Shown one piece after another: positions 1 to 6,029 of a stretch of DNA of 6,029 bases (position 1 is its first letter; the number at the start of each line of letters is the position of its first letter). A program made the translations under genes and the position numbers. The DNA is from Gammaproteobacteria bacterium (GTDB taxonomy: Bacteria; Pseudomonadota; Gammaproteobacteria; Chromatiales; Chromatiaceae): positions 1-6,029 of the forward strand of contig JADWMH010000126.1 in the NCBI GenBank assembly GCA_015767355.1, written 5' to 3'. Below the pieces are notes generated by a model, which saw only the letters and a list, made by a program, of their open reading frames with translations, did no database searches and was not told where the DNA came from.

Positions 1-68
<68 letters not shown>

Positions 69-84
69 ATTTTAGAATAATAAG

Positions 85-108
85 AAACCCCGTATACCGG
101 GGTTTTTT
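85..108 (+). terminator. Intrinsic terminator after tRNA-fMet
   Basis: A perfect hairpin is formed by 85-92 (AAACCCCG) and 98-105 (CGGGGTTT), with a five-base loop, and a T-run at 103-108. It lies 17 nt after the CCA end of the tRNA. It should end most transcripts from the upstream tRNA promoter, leaving rimP-nusA-infB to readthrough or to a second promoter. In E. coli the corresponding region also separates metY from the protein genes, with readthrough and RNA processing; equivalent behaviour here is inferred. Confidence 0.85.
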
Positions 109-122
109 GTTATCTGCGGAAT

Positions 123-145
123 GGGCCTTGAGGGCCTTTTTTTTT
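123..145 (+). terminator. Possible second, weaker terminator
   Basis: Bases 124-127 (GGCC) can pair with 133-136 (GGCC) around a five-base loop, with a G-T pair possible at 123/137. Nine consecutive T residues follow (137-145). The stem is only four or five pairs, so this is weaker than the terminator just upstream and might work as a pause or backup site. The long T-run directly after the stem is the main argument for it. It ends where a TTGACA hexamer begins. Confidence 0.5.
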
Positions 146-171
146 GACAACGACTAAGATTCAAACACGAT
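144..171 (+). promoter_or_regulatory. Candidate secondary promoter for rimP-nusA-infB
   Basis: A perfect sigma-70 type -35 hexamer, TTGACA, lies at 144-149. The -10 element is poor: CACGAT at 166-171 (16 bp spacer) matches three of six consensus positions, and GATATT at 169-174 (19 bp spacer) matches four but is spaced too far. Either would start RNA at about 177-181, almost on the rimP start codon. E. coli has a secondary promoter in the equivalent interval, which makes the position plausible. The TTGACA could also be chance at the end of a T-run. Confidence 0.3.
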
Positions 172-178
172 ATTTGAT

Positions 179-637
179 ATGCAGCAGGCTCCAGAGCATT
201 TGATTGAACTGTCACGTTCCACGATTGAACCCATGGGATTTGAAGTGGTTGGTGTGCAGCTGGTCAGCGCTGGAAAGCATGGAAAAATGCTGCGCATCTA
301 TATCGATAGTCCGCAGGGCATCATGCTGGATGACTGTGCATCAGTAAGCCGCCAGATGAGTGCAGTACTGGACGTGGAAGATCCAATTTCAGGCAACTAT
401 GATCTTGAGGTCTCTTCTCCGGGGCTGGATCGCCCACTCTTTTTTATTGAACATTTTGAACGATTTGCAGGTCAAAAAGTTACATTGCGGACGATTGGTT
501 CTCATCACGGCAGACGCAAATTCAAAGGCATGCTGCTGGGGACCGACGGGGAAGAGATTCAGCTTGAGGTGGAAGGCGAGCTGATGAGTCTCCCTTTCTC
601 TGATATCGATTCGGCACGTATTGTGCCTCAGTTTTAA
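179..637 (+). CDS. rimP: Ribosome maturation factor RimP
   Basis: RimP (formerly YhbC/P15A) is a cytoplasmic assembly factor that binds the 30S subunit and is needed for its efficient maturation. The 152-residue product is close to the 150 residues of the E. coli protein. The N-terminal alpha/beta domain (about 1-88) shows LRIYID at 38-43, DDC at 51-53, the run SAVLDVEDPI at 61-70 and SSPGLDRPL at 79-87, all family hallmarks. The SH3-like C-terminal domain (about 90-152) contains GRRKFKG at 111-117 and ends in VPQF, like VPHF in E. coli. The ATG at 179 is the only plausible start: an in-frame TAA lies at 155-157 with no ATG, GTG or TTG between them, and the N-terminus aligns with the family. 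No Shine-Dalgarno sequence is visible before it. It is the first protein gene of the operon, 15 nt before nusA. Confidence 0.97.
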   Translation: MQQAPEHLIELSRSTIEPMGFEVVGVQLVSAGKHGKMLRIYIDSPQGIMLDDCASVSRQMSAVLDVEDPISGNYDLEVSSPGLDRPLFFIEHFERFAGQKVTLRTIGSHHGRRKFKGMLLGTDGEEIQLEVEGELMSLPFSDIDSARIVPQF

Positions 638-639
638 GC

Positions 640-648
640 AGGAACAGG
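640..648 (+). promoter_or_regulatory. Ribosome binding site of nusA
   Basis: AGGA at 640-643 lies nine bases before the ATG at 653, and a second AGG at 646-648 lies four bases before it. The first has the better spacing. The site is just after the rimP stop codon (635-637), so ribosomes ending rimP release next to it. Confidence 0.7.
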
Positions 649-652
649 CGCC

Positions 653-2182
653 ATGAATAAAGAGATACTAATGGTCGTTGATGCGGTCTCCAATGAAAAA
701 GATGTGGACCGTGAGGTTATTTTTGAAGCGATAGAGACAGCGCTTGCAACGGCCACTCGAAAAAAGAGCAGAGGTGACATCGCCGTACGTGTCGATATCG
801 ATCGTGAAGACGGGAGTTACACGACTTATCGTCGCTGGAAGGCGATTGATGAGAGCGTCGTCGTGGATGAAGAGAGTGGTGATACAGCCGCAATTGAACA
901 TCCATCACGCGAGGTGACGCTTGAAGCTGCACGTTTGATGGAGCCGGATCTCGATTTGGAGGATGGCGACTACATCGAAGATGAGATTGATTCAGTCGAA
1001 TTCGGTCGCATTGCAGCGCAGACCGCCAAGCAGGTGATCGTACAGAAAGTTCGTGAAGCAGAGCGGGCCAAGGTTGTCGAGGCATACAGTGATCGTGTCG
1101 GTGAATTAATCTCCGGGGTGGTCAAGCGTCTCAGTCGGGGCTCTGTAATCCTTGATCTTGGCAGTAATGCAGAGGCCGAAATCCCCAAGAACGAACTGAT
1201 TGGTCGGGAGTCTGTGCGCGTTGGCGATCGTTTACGAGGCCTCCTTTTTGAGATTCTGGATGAAGATCACCGCGGTCCGCAACTGCAGGTGACACGTTCA
1301 CGCCCGGAATTTCTCATCGAACTGTTTCGACTCGAAGTGCCGGAGATCGGCGAGGGTCTGATCGAGCTGCTGGGTGCTGCACGCGACCCGGGTTCACGTG
1401 CAAAAGTTGCGGTCAAAGCACAGGATCCGCGTATTGATCCGGTGGGCGCCTGCGTTGGCATGCGTGGTTCGCGTGTCCAGGCAGTCTCCAATGAGTTGGC
1501 TGGAGAGCGTGTCGATATCATCCTGTGGAACGATAATCCCGCGCAATATGTGATTAATGCCATGGCGCCGGCTGAAGTGCTCTCCATTGTCGTTGATGAG
1601 GAGGCGCATAGTATGGACGTAGCAGTGCATGAAGATAACCTCTCCCAGGCCATTGGCAGGGGTGGTCAGAATGTACGCCTGGCGAGTCAGTTGACTGACT
1701 GGGAGCTGAATGTCATGGATGAGGTGCAATCTGCTGAGAAAACGGAAAACGAAGCGCATAAGTTTGTGAAAGGATTTATGGATAGCCTGGAGGTTGACGA
1801 AGAAGTTGCCAATATCCTGGTTCAGGAGGGATTCAGCACACTTGAAGAAGTTGCCTATGTTCCGATTGAAGAGATGAATGAAATCGAGGAATTTGACGAG
1901 GAGATCGTCAATGAGCTGCGGGAGCGGGCCGGTGATGCATTGTTGACACAGGCAATTGCTTCTGAAGAGGCGCAGGATTTCCCATCGGGAGATCTTCGCA
2001 ATATGGTTGAGATCGACGCGGATCTGGCGACTCAACTTGAAGATATGGGAATCAAGAGCATCGAAGACCTGGCGGATCAATCAACTGACGAGCTGCTGGA
2101 TATCGATGGACTCGACGAGAAACGGGCGGGTGAACTGATAATGACGGCTCGCGCTCCCTGGTTTGCGGAAGCGGAATCCTGA
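653..2182 (+). CDS. nusA: Transcription termination/antitermination factor NusA
   Basis: NusA binds RNA polymerase and nascent RNA. It promotes pausing and hairpin-dependent termination, and joins antitermination complexes with NusB, NusE and NusG. The 509 residues (E. coli 495) show the full gammaproteobacterial layout: N-terminal RNAP-binding domain (about 1-130, starting MNKEIL), S1 domain (about 135-200), KH1 with the GMRG loop at 269-272, KH2 with GRGG at 335-338, then acidic repeats AR1 (about 366-430) and AR2 (about 445-500). The segment TAKQVIVQKVREAERAK (124-140) before S1 is highly conserved. In E. coli the AR2 domain contacts the polymerase alpha C-terminal domain and lambda N binds AR1. 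The length difference is almost wholly a 13-residue insertion after RRW (60-62), in an acidic stretch at about 65-85. NusA takes part in autoregulating this operon in E. coli; the terminators upstream of rimP are plausible targets here, by inference. Confidence 0.98.
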   Translation: MNKEILMVVDAVSNEKDVDREVIFEAIETALATATRKKSRGDIAVRVDIDREDGSYTTYRRWKAIDESVVVDEESGDTAAIEHPSREVTLEAARLMEPDLDLEDGDYIEDEIDSVEFGRIAAQTAKQVIVQKVREAERAKVVEAYSDRVGELISGVVKRLSRGSVILDLGSNAEAEIPKNELIGRESVRVGDRLRGLLFEILDEDHRGPQLQVTRSRPEFLIELFRLEVPEIGEGLIELLGAARDPGSRAKVAVKAQDPRIDPVGACVGMRGSRVQAVSNELAGERVDIILWNDNPAQYVINAMAPAEVLSIVVDEEAHSMDVAVHEDNLSQAIGRGGQNVRLASQLTDWELNVMDEVQSAEKTENEAHKFVKGFMDSLEVDEEVANILVQEGFSTLEEVAYVPIEEMNEIEEFDEEIVNELRERAGDALLTQAIASEEAQDFPSGDLRNMVEIDADLATQLEDMGIKSIEDLADQSTDELLDIDGLDEKRAGELIMTARAPWFAEAES

Positions 2183-2187
2183 GGGGG
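2181..2187 (+). promoter_or_regulatory. Ribosome binding site of infB overlapping the nusA stop
   Basis: The purine run GAGGGGG at 2181-2187 includes the last two bases of the nusA TGA (2180-2182). GAGG lies nine bases before the infB ATG at 2194. It is the strongest Shine-Dalgarno-like sequence in the window, fitting the high demand for IF2. Its overlap with the stop codon suggests nusA translation may influence infB initiation. Confidence 0.75.
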
Positions 2188-2193
2188 ATTGTA

Positions 2194-4791
2194 ATGAGTA
2201 AAGTAACTGTAAGCCATCTGGCAGAAGATGTGGGCATCACTGTTGATCGTTTGTTGAAGCAACTTGGCGAAGCCGGCATCAATAAAATCAGTGCAGATGA
2301 TGAAATCTCTGATATTGAGAAACGTGATTTGCTTGCCAATTTGCGCAAGAGCCACGGTAAAAAGTTGAGCAGGGATGCAAGCGGGGCGAAAGGGAAAGTC
2401 ACCCTCAAGCGAAGAAGCAGTAGTACACTGACACAGCCTTCCACAGCGACGCGCACTGCGAGCAGTCGCGGTCGTGAGGTGGGGCGGAACGTCAACGTCG
2501 AAGTGCGGCGTAAACGCACATTCCATAAAGAGATGGAGTCGAAAAGCAGTGAGCAGTTGCATCAGGAGGCTGATGCAGCTAAAAAGGCGCTGGAGGAACA
2601 GGCGCAGCAGCGTGCGGCGCTGCAGAATGAAAACGACGCACGTCGTCAAGCTGAAGCCGATCGCAGGGGTAAAGAGGTTGGCCTGAAACAGGAGAAGGAG
2701 CAGAAAAAGGAACAGAAAAAGCAGCAGCTGGAAGAGGAGGCTCTGCGCGAACGCGATGAGCAGGCGCGTCGTGAAGAGCAGCTCAAGGAAGATAAGAAAA
2801 AAGTCGCCGCCGCAAAAGTAGCTCGCCAGGAGGCGCAAAAGAAACCGGAGCAGAAGCCTGCGGCTCCCGCAAGGCGTCGTCAAAAACCTGCTGCAGAAGC
2901 GGGTCGCAAGCAGCTGCATGTTGCGAGTGACAGACGTGGACGCGGTAAAAAGAGACGCACAAAAGGGAGAGCTTCACGCATTGATATTCCCGAGACGGAA
3001 CACGGTTTTCAGAAGCCTACCGCCCCTGTGGTCAGGGATGTCGAGGTTCCAGAAACCATTTCAGTCGGTGATCTTGCCCAGCGCATGTCAGTCAAGGGAG
3101 TCGATGTGATCAAAGCCCTGATGCAGATGGGAATGATGGTCACCATCAACGAAACCCTGGACCAGGATACCGCTTTGCTGGTAGTCGAAGAGATGGGCCA
3201 TAAGGCTGTTTTCGGCAAGTCTGCCGATGCTGAATCTTTGCTGCTGGAAAAACTGATGGCTGCGTCTGCAGGCGGTAAAGAGGTGCCGCGGGCGCCGATT
3301 GTCACCATCATGGGTCATGTTGATCATGGTAAAACCTCACTCCTGGATTACATTCGCAAAAGCAGTGTGACTTCTGGCGAGGCTGGCGGCATTACCCAGC
3401 ATATTGGCGCTTATCATGTAGAAACAGGCCATGGCATGATCTCTTTTCTGGATACTCCGGGACACGCGGCGTTCTCCGCCATGCGTGCTCGAGGCGCCCA
3501 GGCGACGGATATCGTCATCATAGTTGTTGCGGCTGACGATGGCGTTATGCCGCAAACAAAAGAGGCGATTCAGCACGCGCGCTCTGCTGAAGTCCCGCTG
3601 ATCGTTGCGGTCAACAAAATGGATAAACCCGAGGCGCAGCCTGACCGCGTCATGCAGGAGATGGTTGCCGAAGAGGTTGTACCCGAGGATTGGGGCGGCG
3701 ACGTTCAGTTTGTCAAGGTATCTGCGCATAGCGGTGAAGGTATTGACGATCTGCTTGATGCTATATTGCTGCAGGCGGAATTACTCGAATTGTCATCAGT
3801 CTCTGATGGCCCCGCACATGGTGTCATTGTTGAAGCTACCCTTGACAAGGGCAGGGGGCCGGTAGCGACTGTACTGGTTCAGTCAGGTACTTTGAAAAAG
3901 GGTGATACGCTTGTTTGCGGTACGGAATTTGGCCGTGTGCGCGCCATGTATGATGAAAACGGCATAGAAGTCGAAAGCGTTGGGCCGTCAATTCCTGTTG
4001 CTGTTCTGGGTCTCTCCAGCGCACCCAATGCGGGTGATGATGCAATCGTAACGCCTGATGAAAAACAGGCGCGTGAGCTGGCAGAGGTGCGGCGCGCCAA
4101 ACTGCGTGACAGCCGCCTTGCGGAGCAGAAGGCTGCCAAACTCAATGAACTCTTCGAACAGATGGGCAAAGAGGAGGTCATCAACGTCAACCTGGTGGTC
4201 AAGGCCGATGTCCACGGCAGTGTCGAGGCGATCAAGGAGTCCCTCGAGAACATCTCTACAGACGAGATCAAGATCAGGGTCGTTGCATCAGGCGTTGGCG
4301 GGATCAATGAATCTGATGCCAACCTGGCAGCCAGCACAAATGCAATCGTGATTGGTTTCAATGTCCGTGCTGACGCGGCATCTCGCCGCATTCTCGAAGA
4401 GCGTGGACTTGAGCTGCGTTACTACAGCATTATCTACGAAGTGATCGACGACGTCAGAAAGGCCGCCTCCGGATTGTTGTCCCCGGAAATTCGTGAAAAG
4501 ATTGTCGGACTTGCCGAGGTGCGTGATGTATTCCGCTCCTCCCGCATCGGAGCCATCGCAGGCTGCATGGTTCTCGAGGGTGTGGTTAAGCGCAATAATC
4601 CAATTCGCGTGCTGCGGGACAATATCGTGATTTTTGAAGGCGAACTGGAGTCGCTGCGGCGCTTCAAGGACGATGTCGCTGAAGTCAGGTCAGGCACAGA
4701 GTGCGGTATCGGCGTCAAGAGCTATAACGACATCGAAGAGGGCGATCAGATCGAAGTATTTGAACGCACCGAGTTTGCAAGAGAACTCTGA
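2194..4791 (+). CDS. infB: Translation initiation factor IF-2
   Basis: IF2 is the GTPase that brings fMet-tRNA to the 30S subunit and promotes 50S joining. The 865 residues (E. coli 890) hold: IF2N-1 (about 1-52), a charged linker rich in Lys, Glu, Gln and Arg (about 53-265), IF2N-2 (about 286-336), the GTPase domain (about 366-535), a beta-barrel domain II (about 540-630), domain III (about 655-755) and the C-terminal fMet-tRNA-binding domain (about 770-865). All GTPase motifs are intact: G1 GHVDHGKT 374-381, G2 Thr401 in GGITQHIGA, G3 DTPGH 420-424 with the catalytic His424, G4 NKMD 474-477 and G5 SAH 510-512. The C-terminal domain keeps GAIAGCMV (786-793) and GELESLRRFKDDV (816-828). The length difference from E. 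coli lies mainly in the linker. The start is supported by a strong Shine-Dalgarno and by IF2N-1 beginning at residue 1. E. coli makes shorter IF2 forms from internal starts, but no equivalent start is evident here. Confidence 0.99.
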   Translation: MSKVTVSHLAEDVGITVDRLLKQLGEAGINKISADDEISDIEKRDLLANLRKSHGKKLSRDASGAKGKVTLKRRSSSTLTQPSTATRTASSRGREVGRNVNVEVRRKRTFHKEMESKSSEQLHQEADAAKKALEEQAQQRAALQNENDARRQAEADRRGKEVGLKQEKEQKKEQKKQQLEEEALRERDEQARREEQLKEDKKKVAAAKVARQEAQKKPEQKPAAPARRRQKPAAEAGRKQLHVASDRRGRGKKRRTKGRASRIDIPETEHGFQKPTAPVVRDVEVPETISVGDLAQRMSVKGVDVIKALMQMGMMVTINETLDQDTALLVVEEMGHKAVFGKSADAESLLLEKLMAASAGGKEVPRAPIVTIMGHVDHGKTSLLDYIRKSSVTSGEAGGITQHIGAYHVETGHGMISFLDTPGHAAFSAMRARGAQATDIVIIVVAADDGVMPQTKEAIQHARSAEVPLIVAVNKMDKPEAQPDRVMQEMVAEEVVPEDWGGDVQFVKVSAHSGEGIDDLLDAILLQAELLELSSVSDGPAHGVIVEATLDKGRGPVATVLVQSGTLKKGDTLVCGTEFGRVRAMYDENGIEVESVGPSIPVAVLGLSSAPNAGDDAIVTPDEKQARELAEVRRAKLRDSRLAEQKAAKLNELFEQMGKEEVINVNLVVKADVHGSVEAIKESLENISTDEIKIRVVASGVGGINESDANLAASTNAIVIGFNVRADAASRRILEERGLELRYYSIIYEVIDDVRKAASGLLSPEIREKIVGLAEVRDVFRSSRIGAIAGCMVLEGVVKRNNPIRVLRDNIVIFEGELESLRRFKDDVAEVRSGTECGIGVKSYNDIEEGDQIEVFERTEFAREL
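2689..2724 (+). repeat. Three imperfect 12-bp repeats in the infB linker
   Basis: Three consecutive 12-base units each begin with CAG: 2689-2700, 2701-2712 and 2713-2724. Units 1 and 2 match at 9 of 12 positions, units 2 and 3 at 10 of 12. They are in frame and encode QEKE, QKKE and QKKQ (IF2 residues 166-177), within the charged linker. This looks like local duplication in a low-complexity, probably helical region. Such repeats are common in the IF2 linkers of enterobacteria and need no other function. Confidence 0.55.
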
Positions 4792-5153
4792 TGCCCGTTG
4801 AATTCAGTCGTTCGGAACGTATCGGTGTTGCGATTCAGCGACACCTCTCTGAACTTGTGCCTAAGCTGAAAGATCCGCGACTCGCCATGATTACGATCCA
4901 CGAGGCCAGGGTGACGCGGGATCTCTCTTATGCAAAAATCTATTTCACGGTTCTTGATGGTGATGCCGAAGAGAACCTCAAAATTTTGCAGCAGGCGGCA
5001 GGTCATCTGCGCCATGAGTTGAGCAAAAACAGCACATTGCGCACCATTCCTGAGCTTAAATTTGTCATTGATACCAGTATTGACTACGGCAATAATCTGC
5101 AATCGCTGATTGAAAAAGCGGTTGCGGATGATGCGCACAAAGATAGCGAGTAG
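4791..5153 (+). CDS. rbfA: 30S ribosome-binding factor RbfA
   Basis: RbfA binds the immature 30S subunit and assists late 16S rRNA maturation; in E. coli it is needed for growth in the cold and for 17S to 16S processing. The 120-residue product (E. coli 133) is a single KH-like domain. It shows KDPRL at 27-31, VTRDLSYAKIYFTVL at 41-55, the Ala-X-Gly helix kink typical of RbfA (AAG, 69-71), and IPELKFVIDTSIDYG at 86-100. The C-terminal tail is about a dozen residues shorter than in E. coli, where it is flexible. The ATG shares its A with the infB TGA (TGATG at 4789-4793), which indicates translational coupling. Only a weak Shine-Dalgarno-like AAGAGA (4779-4784) precedes it. truB follows after 6 nt. 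Confidence 0.96.
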   Translation: MPVEFSRSERIGVAIQRHLSELVPKLKDPRLAMITIHEARVTRDLSYAKIYFTVLDGDAEENLKILQQAAGHLRHELSKNSTLRTIPELKFVIDTSIDYGNNLQSLIEKAVADDAHKDSE

Positions 5154-5159
5154 ATTGTT

Positions 5160-6029
5160 ATGGCGCGACGTCGCAAAGGCCGCAATATCAGCGGTATTCT
5201 GTTACTGGACAAACCCCTCAATTTAACCTCGAATGCCGCGCTGCAGCGGGTGAAACGTCTCTACAAAGCGGACAAGGCGGGCCACACGGGAAGTCTTGAT
5301 CCGCTTGCAACGGGACTGCTGCCCATCTGTCTGGGTGCGGCAACCAAGGCATCGGCATTTCTGCTTGATGCCGACAAGCGCTATCTGACCACAGTCAAGC
5401 TGGGTGAGAAAACGACCACGGCGGATGCCGAAGGTGAAATCATCGAAACGCGTGCCGTCGAAGGTGTAACGCAGGAGAGCGTCACAGCTGTACTGCAGCA
5501 GTTTATCGGTGAAATCGAACAGCTTCCTCCAATGTACTCTGCCGTCAAGCACAAGGGCGAACGTCTCTACAAGTTGGCGCGCGAAGGCAAGGAGGTAGAA
5601 CGCAAAACCCGGCGCATCACCATCTATTCAATCGATCTCGTCTCCCTGCATGATGATTTGCTGGAGCTGGATATCCACTGTTCCAAAGGGACCTATGTGC
5701 GCACACTGGCTGAAGATATCGGTGAAGAGCTCGGTTGCGGTGGCCATGTTGCAGCACTCAGGCGCACGCTTGTCGGACCCTATGACGACTCCGGGATGGT
5801 TTCTCTGGAGCAGCTGCAGAGTCTTGGGCTTGATGGAGATCTACAGGCGCTCGATCAACTGCTATTGCCGATCGACAGCGGACTGGTGCAGTGGCCTGCA
5901 GTAAAACTGGGTGCAGATGCATCACACTATCTCAAACAGGGGCAAGCAGTTACTGCGTCTACTCTTCCGGCTTCCGGCTGGGTGCGTATTTACGATAACG
6001 AAGATCAATTCATTGGAGCCGGCGTCATC
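5160..6029 (+). CDS. truB: tRNA pseudouridine(55) synthase TruB, 3' end outside the window
   Basis: TruB converts uridine 55 in the T loop of elongator and initiator tRNAs to pseudouridine and also acts as a tRNA chaperone. The frame is open from ATG 5160 to the window end, giving 290 residues; the E. coli protein has 314. The last visible segment aligns with E. coli close to its C-terminus, so about 15-25 residues are missing. Visible motifs are GILLLDKP (12-19), the catalytic loop GHTGSLDPLATGLLP (41-55) with nucleophile Asp47, KRY (73-75, the conserved active-site Tyr), PPMYSAVKHKGERLY (123-137) and CSKGTYVRT (174-182) with conserved Arg181. The PUA-type RNA-binding segment is at about 245-290. 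The start fits the family N-terminus (basic MARRRKGR then NISGILLLDKP). The Shine-Dalgarno is weak, so translation may be coupled to rbfA, which ends 6 nt before. Confidence 0.97.
   Translation, partial: MARRRKGRNISGILLLDKPLNLTSNAALQRVKRLYKADKAGHTGSLDPLATGLLPICLGAATKASAFLLDADKRYLTTVKLGEKTTTADAEGEIIETRAVEGVTQESVTAVLQQFIGEIEQLPPMYSAVKHKGERLYKLAREGKEVERKTRRITIYSIDLVSLHDDLLELDIHCSKGTYVRTLAEDIGEELGCGGHVAALRRTLVGPYDDSGMVSLEQLQSLGLDGDLQALDQLLLPIDSGLVQWPAVKLGADASHYLKQGQAVTASTLPASGWVRIYDNEDQFIGAGVI

Noticed and set aside
107..112. TTGTTA as an alternative -35 element
   Set aside because: It is part of the terminator T-run, and no -10-like hexamer lies at 16-18 bp spacing, where the sequence is GC-rich.
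169..180. GATAT direct repeat (169-173 and 176-180) and ATAT dyad around the rimP start codon
   Set aside because: It is too short and AT-rich to call an operator, and it is expected by chance.
1394..2080. A 228-residue open frame on the - strand
   Set aside because: It lies wholly inside nusA, which has intact domains and motifs throughout. The antisense product resembles no family I know.
2533..2535. ATG codon 114 of infB as the start of a short IF2 form
   Set aside because: No Shine-Dalgarno with useful spacing precedes it, and it lies before the position expected from the E. coli short forms. It is noted as an open question and not annotated.
2077..2919. A 280-residue open frame on the - strand, rich in Leu and Phe, that looks like a membrane protein
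   Set aside because: It is the antisense shadow of the infB linker: Lys and Glu codons (AAG, GAG, GAA) read backwards as Leu and Phe codons. It overlaps confidently assigned infB and nusA coding and has no family resemblance.

Overview
The window is a conserved gammaproteobacterial transcription/translation operon. In order, all on the + strand, it holds the 3' part of an initiator tRNA gene (tRNA-fMet), rimP, nusA, infB, rbfA and the first roughly 94% of truB. This matches the metY-rimP-nusA-infB-rbfA-truB arrangement known from Escherichia coli and relatives. The protein sequences look gammaproteobacterial: NusA carries both C-terminal acidic-repeat (AR1/AR2) domains, and IF2 has the long form with two IF2N domains and a charged linker. 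Base composition is moderate and even across the window. The genus cannot be fixed from the sequence alone.

Layout: bases 1-68 are the tRNA, lacking its first nine nucleotides because the window starts inside it. Bases 69-178 are the only real intergenic region. It holds one clear intrinsic terminator, a second weaker hairpin plus T-run, and a perfect TTGACA hexamer at the end of that T-run, which may be the -35 element of a secondary promoter for rimP. From 179 on the coding is almost continuous: rimP (179-637), 15 nt gap, nusA (653-2182), 11 nt gap, infB (2194-4791), 1 nt overlap, rbfA (4791-5153), 6 nt gap, truB (5160 to the window end). No promoter or terminator is evident after 178, which fits one polycistronic unit.

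The genes serve a common purpose. tRNA-fMet is the ligand that IF2 (infB) places on the 30S subunit. RimP and RbfA mature the 30S subunit. NusA controls RNA polymerase pausing, termination and antitermination, and in E. coli takes part in autoregulating this operon. TruB makes pseudouridine 55 in the T loop of tRNAs, and the tRNA here has the TTCAAAT loop that carries that site.

I found no mobile element, CRISPR array, defence gene or unknown gene, and I do not think the window holds an undescribed system. The points most worth a second look are the terminator/promoter arrangement before rimP, the lack of a Shine-Dalgarno sequence for rimP, a 13-residue acidic insertion in the NusA N-terminal domain, and the charged IF2 linker with its short in-frame repeats and no convincing internal start.
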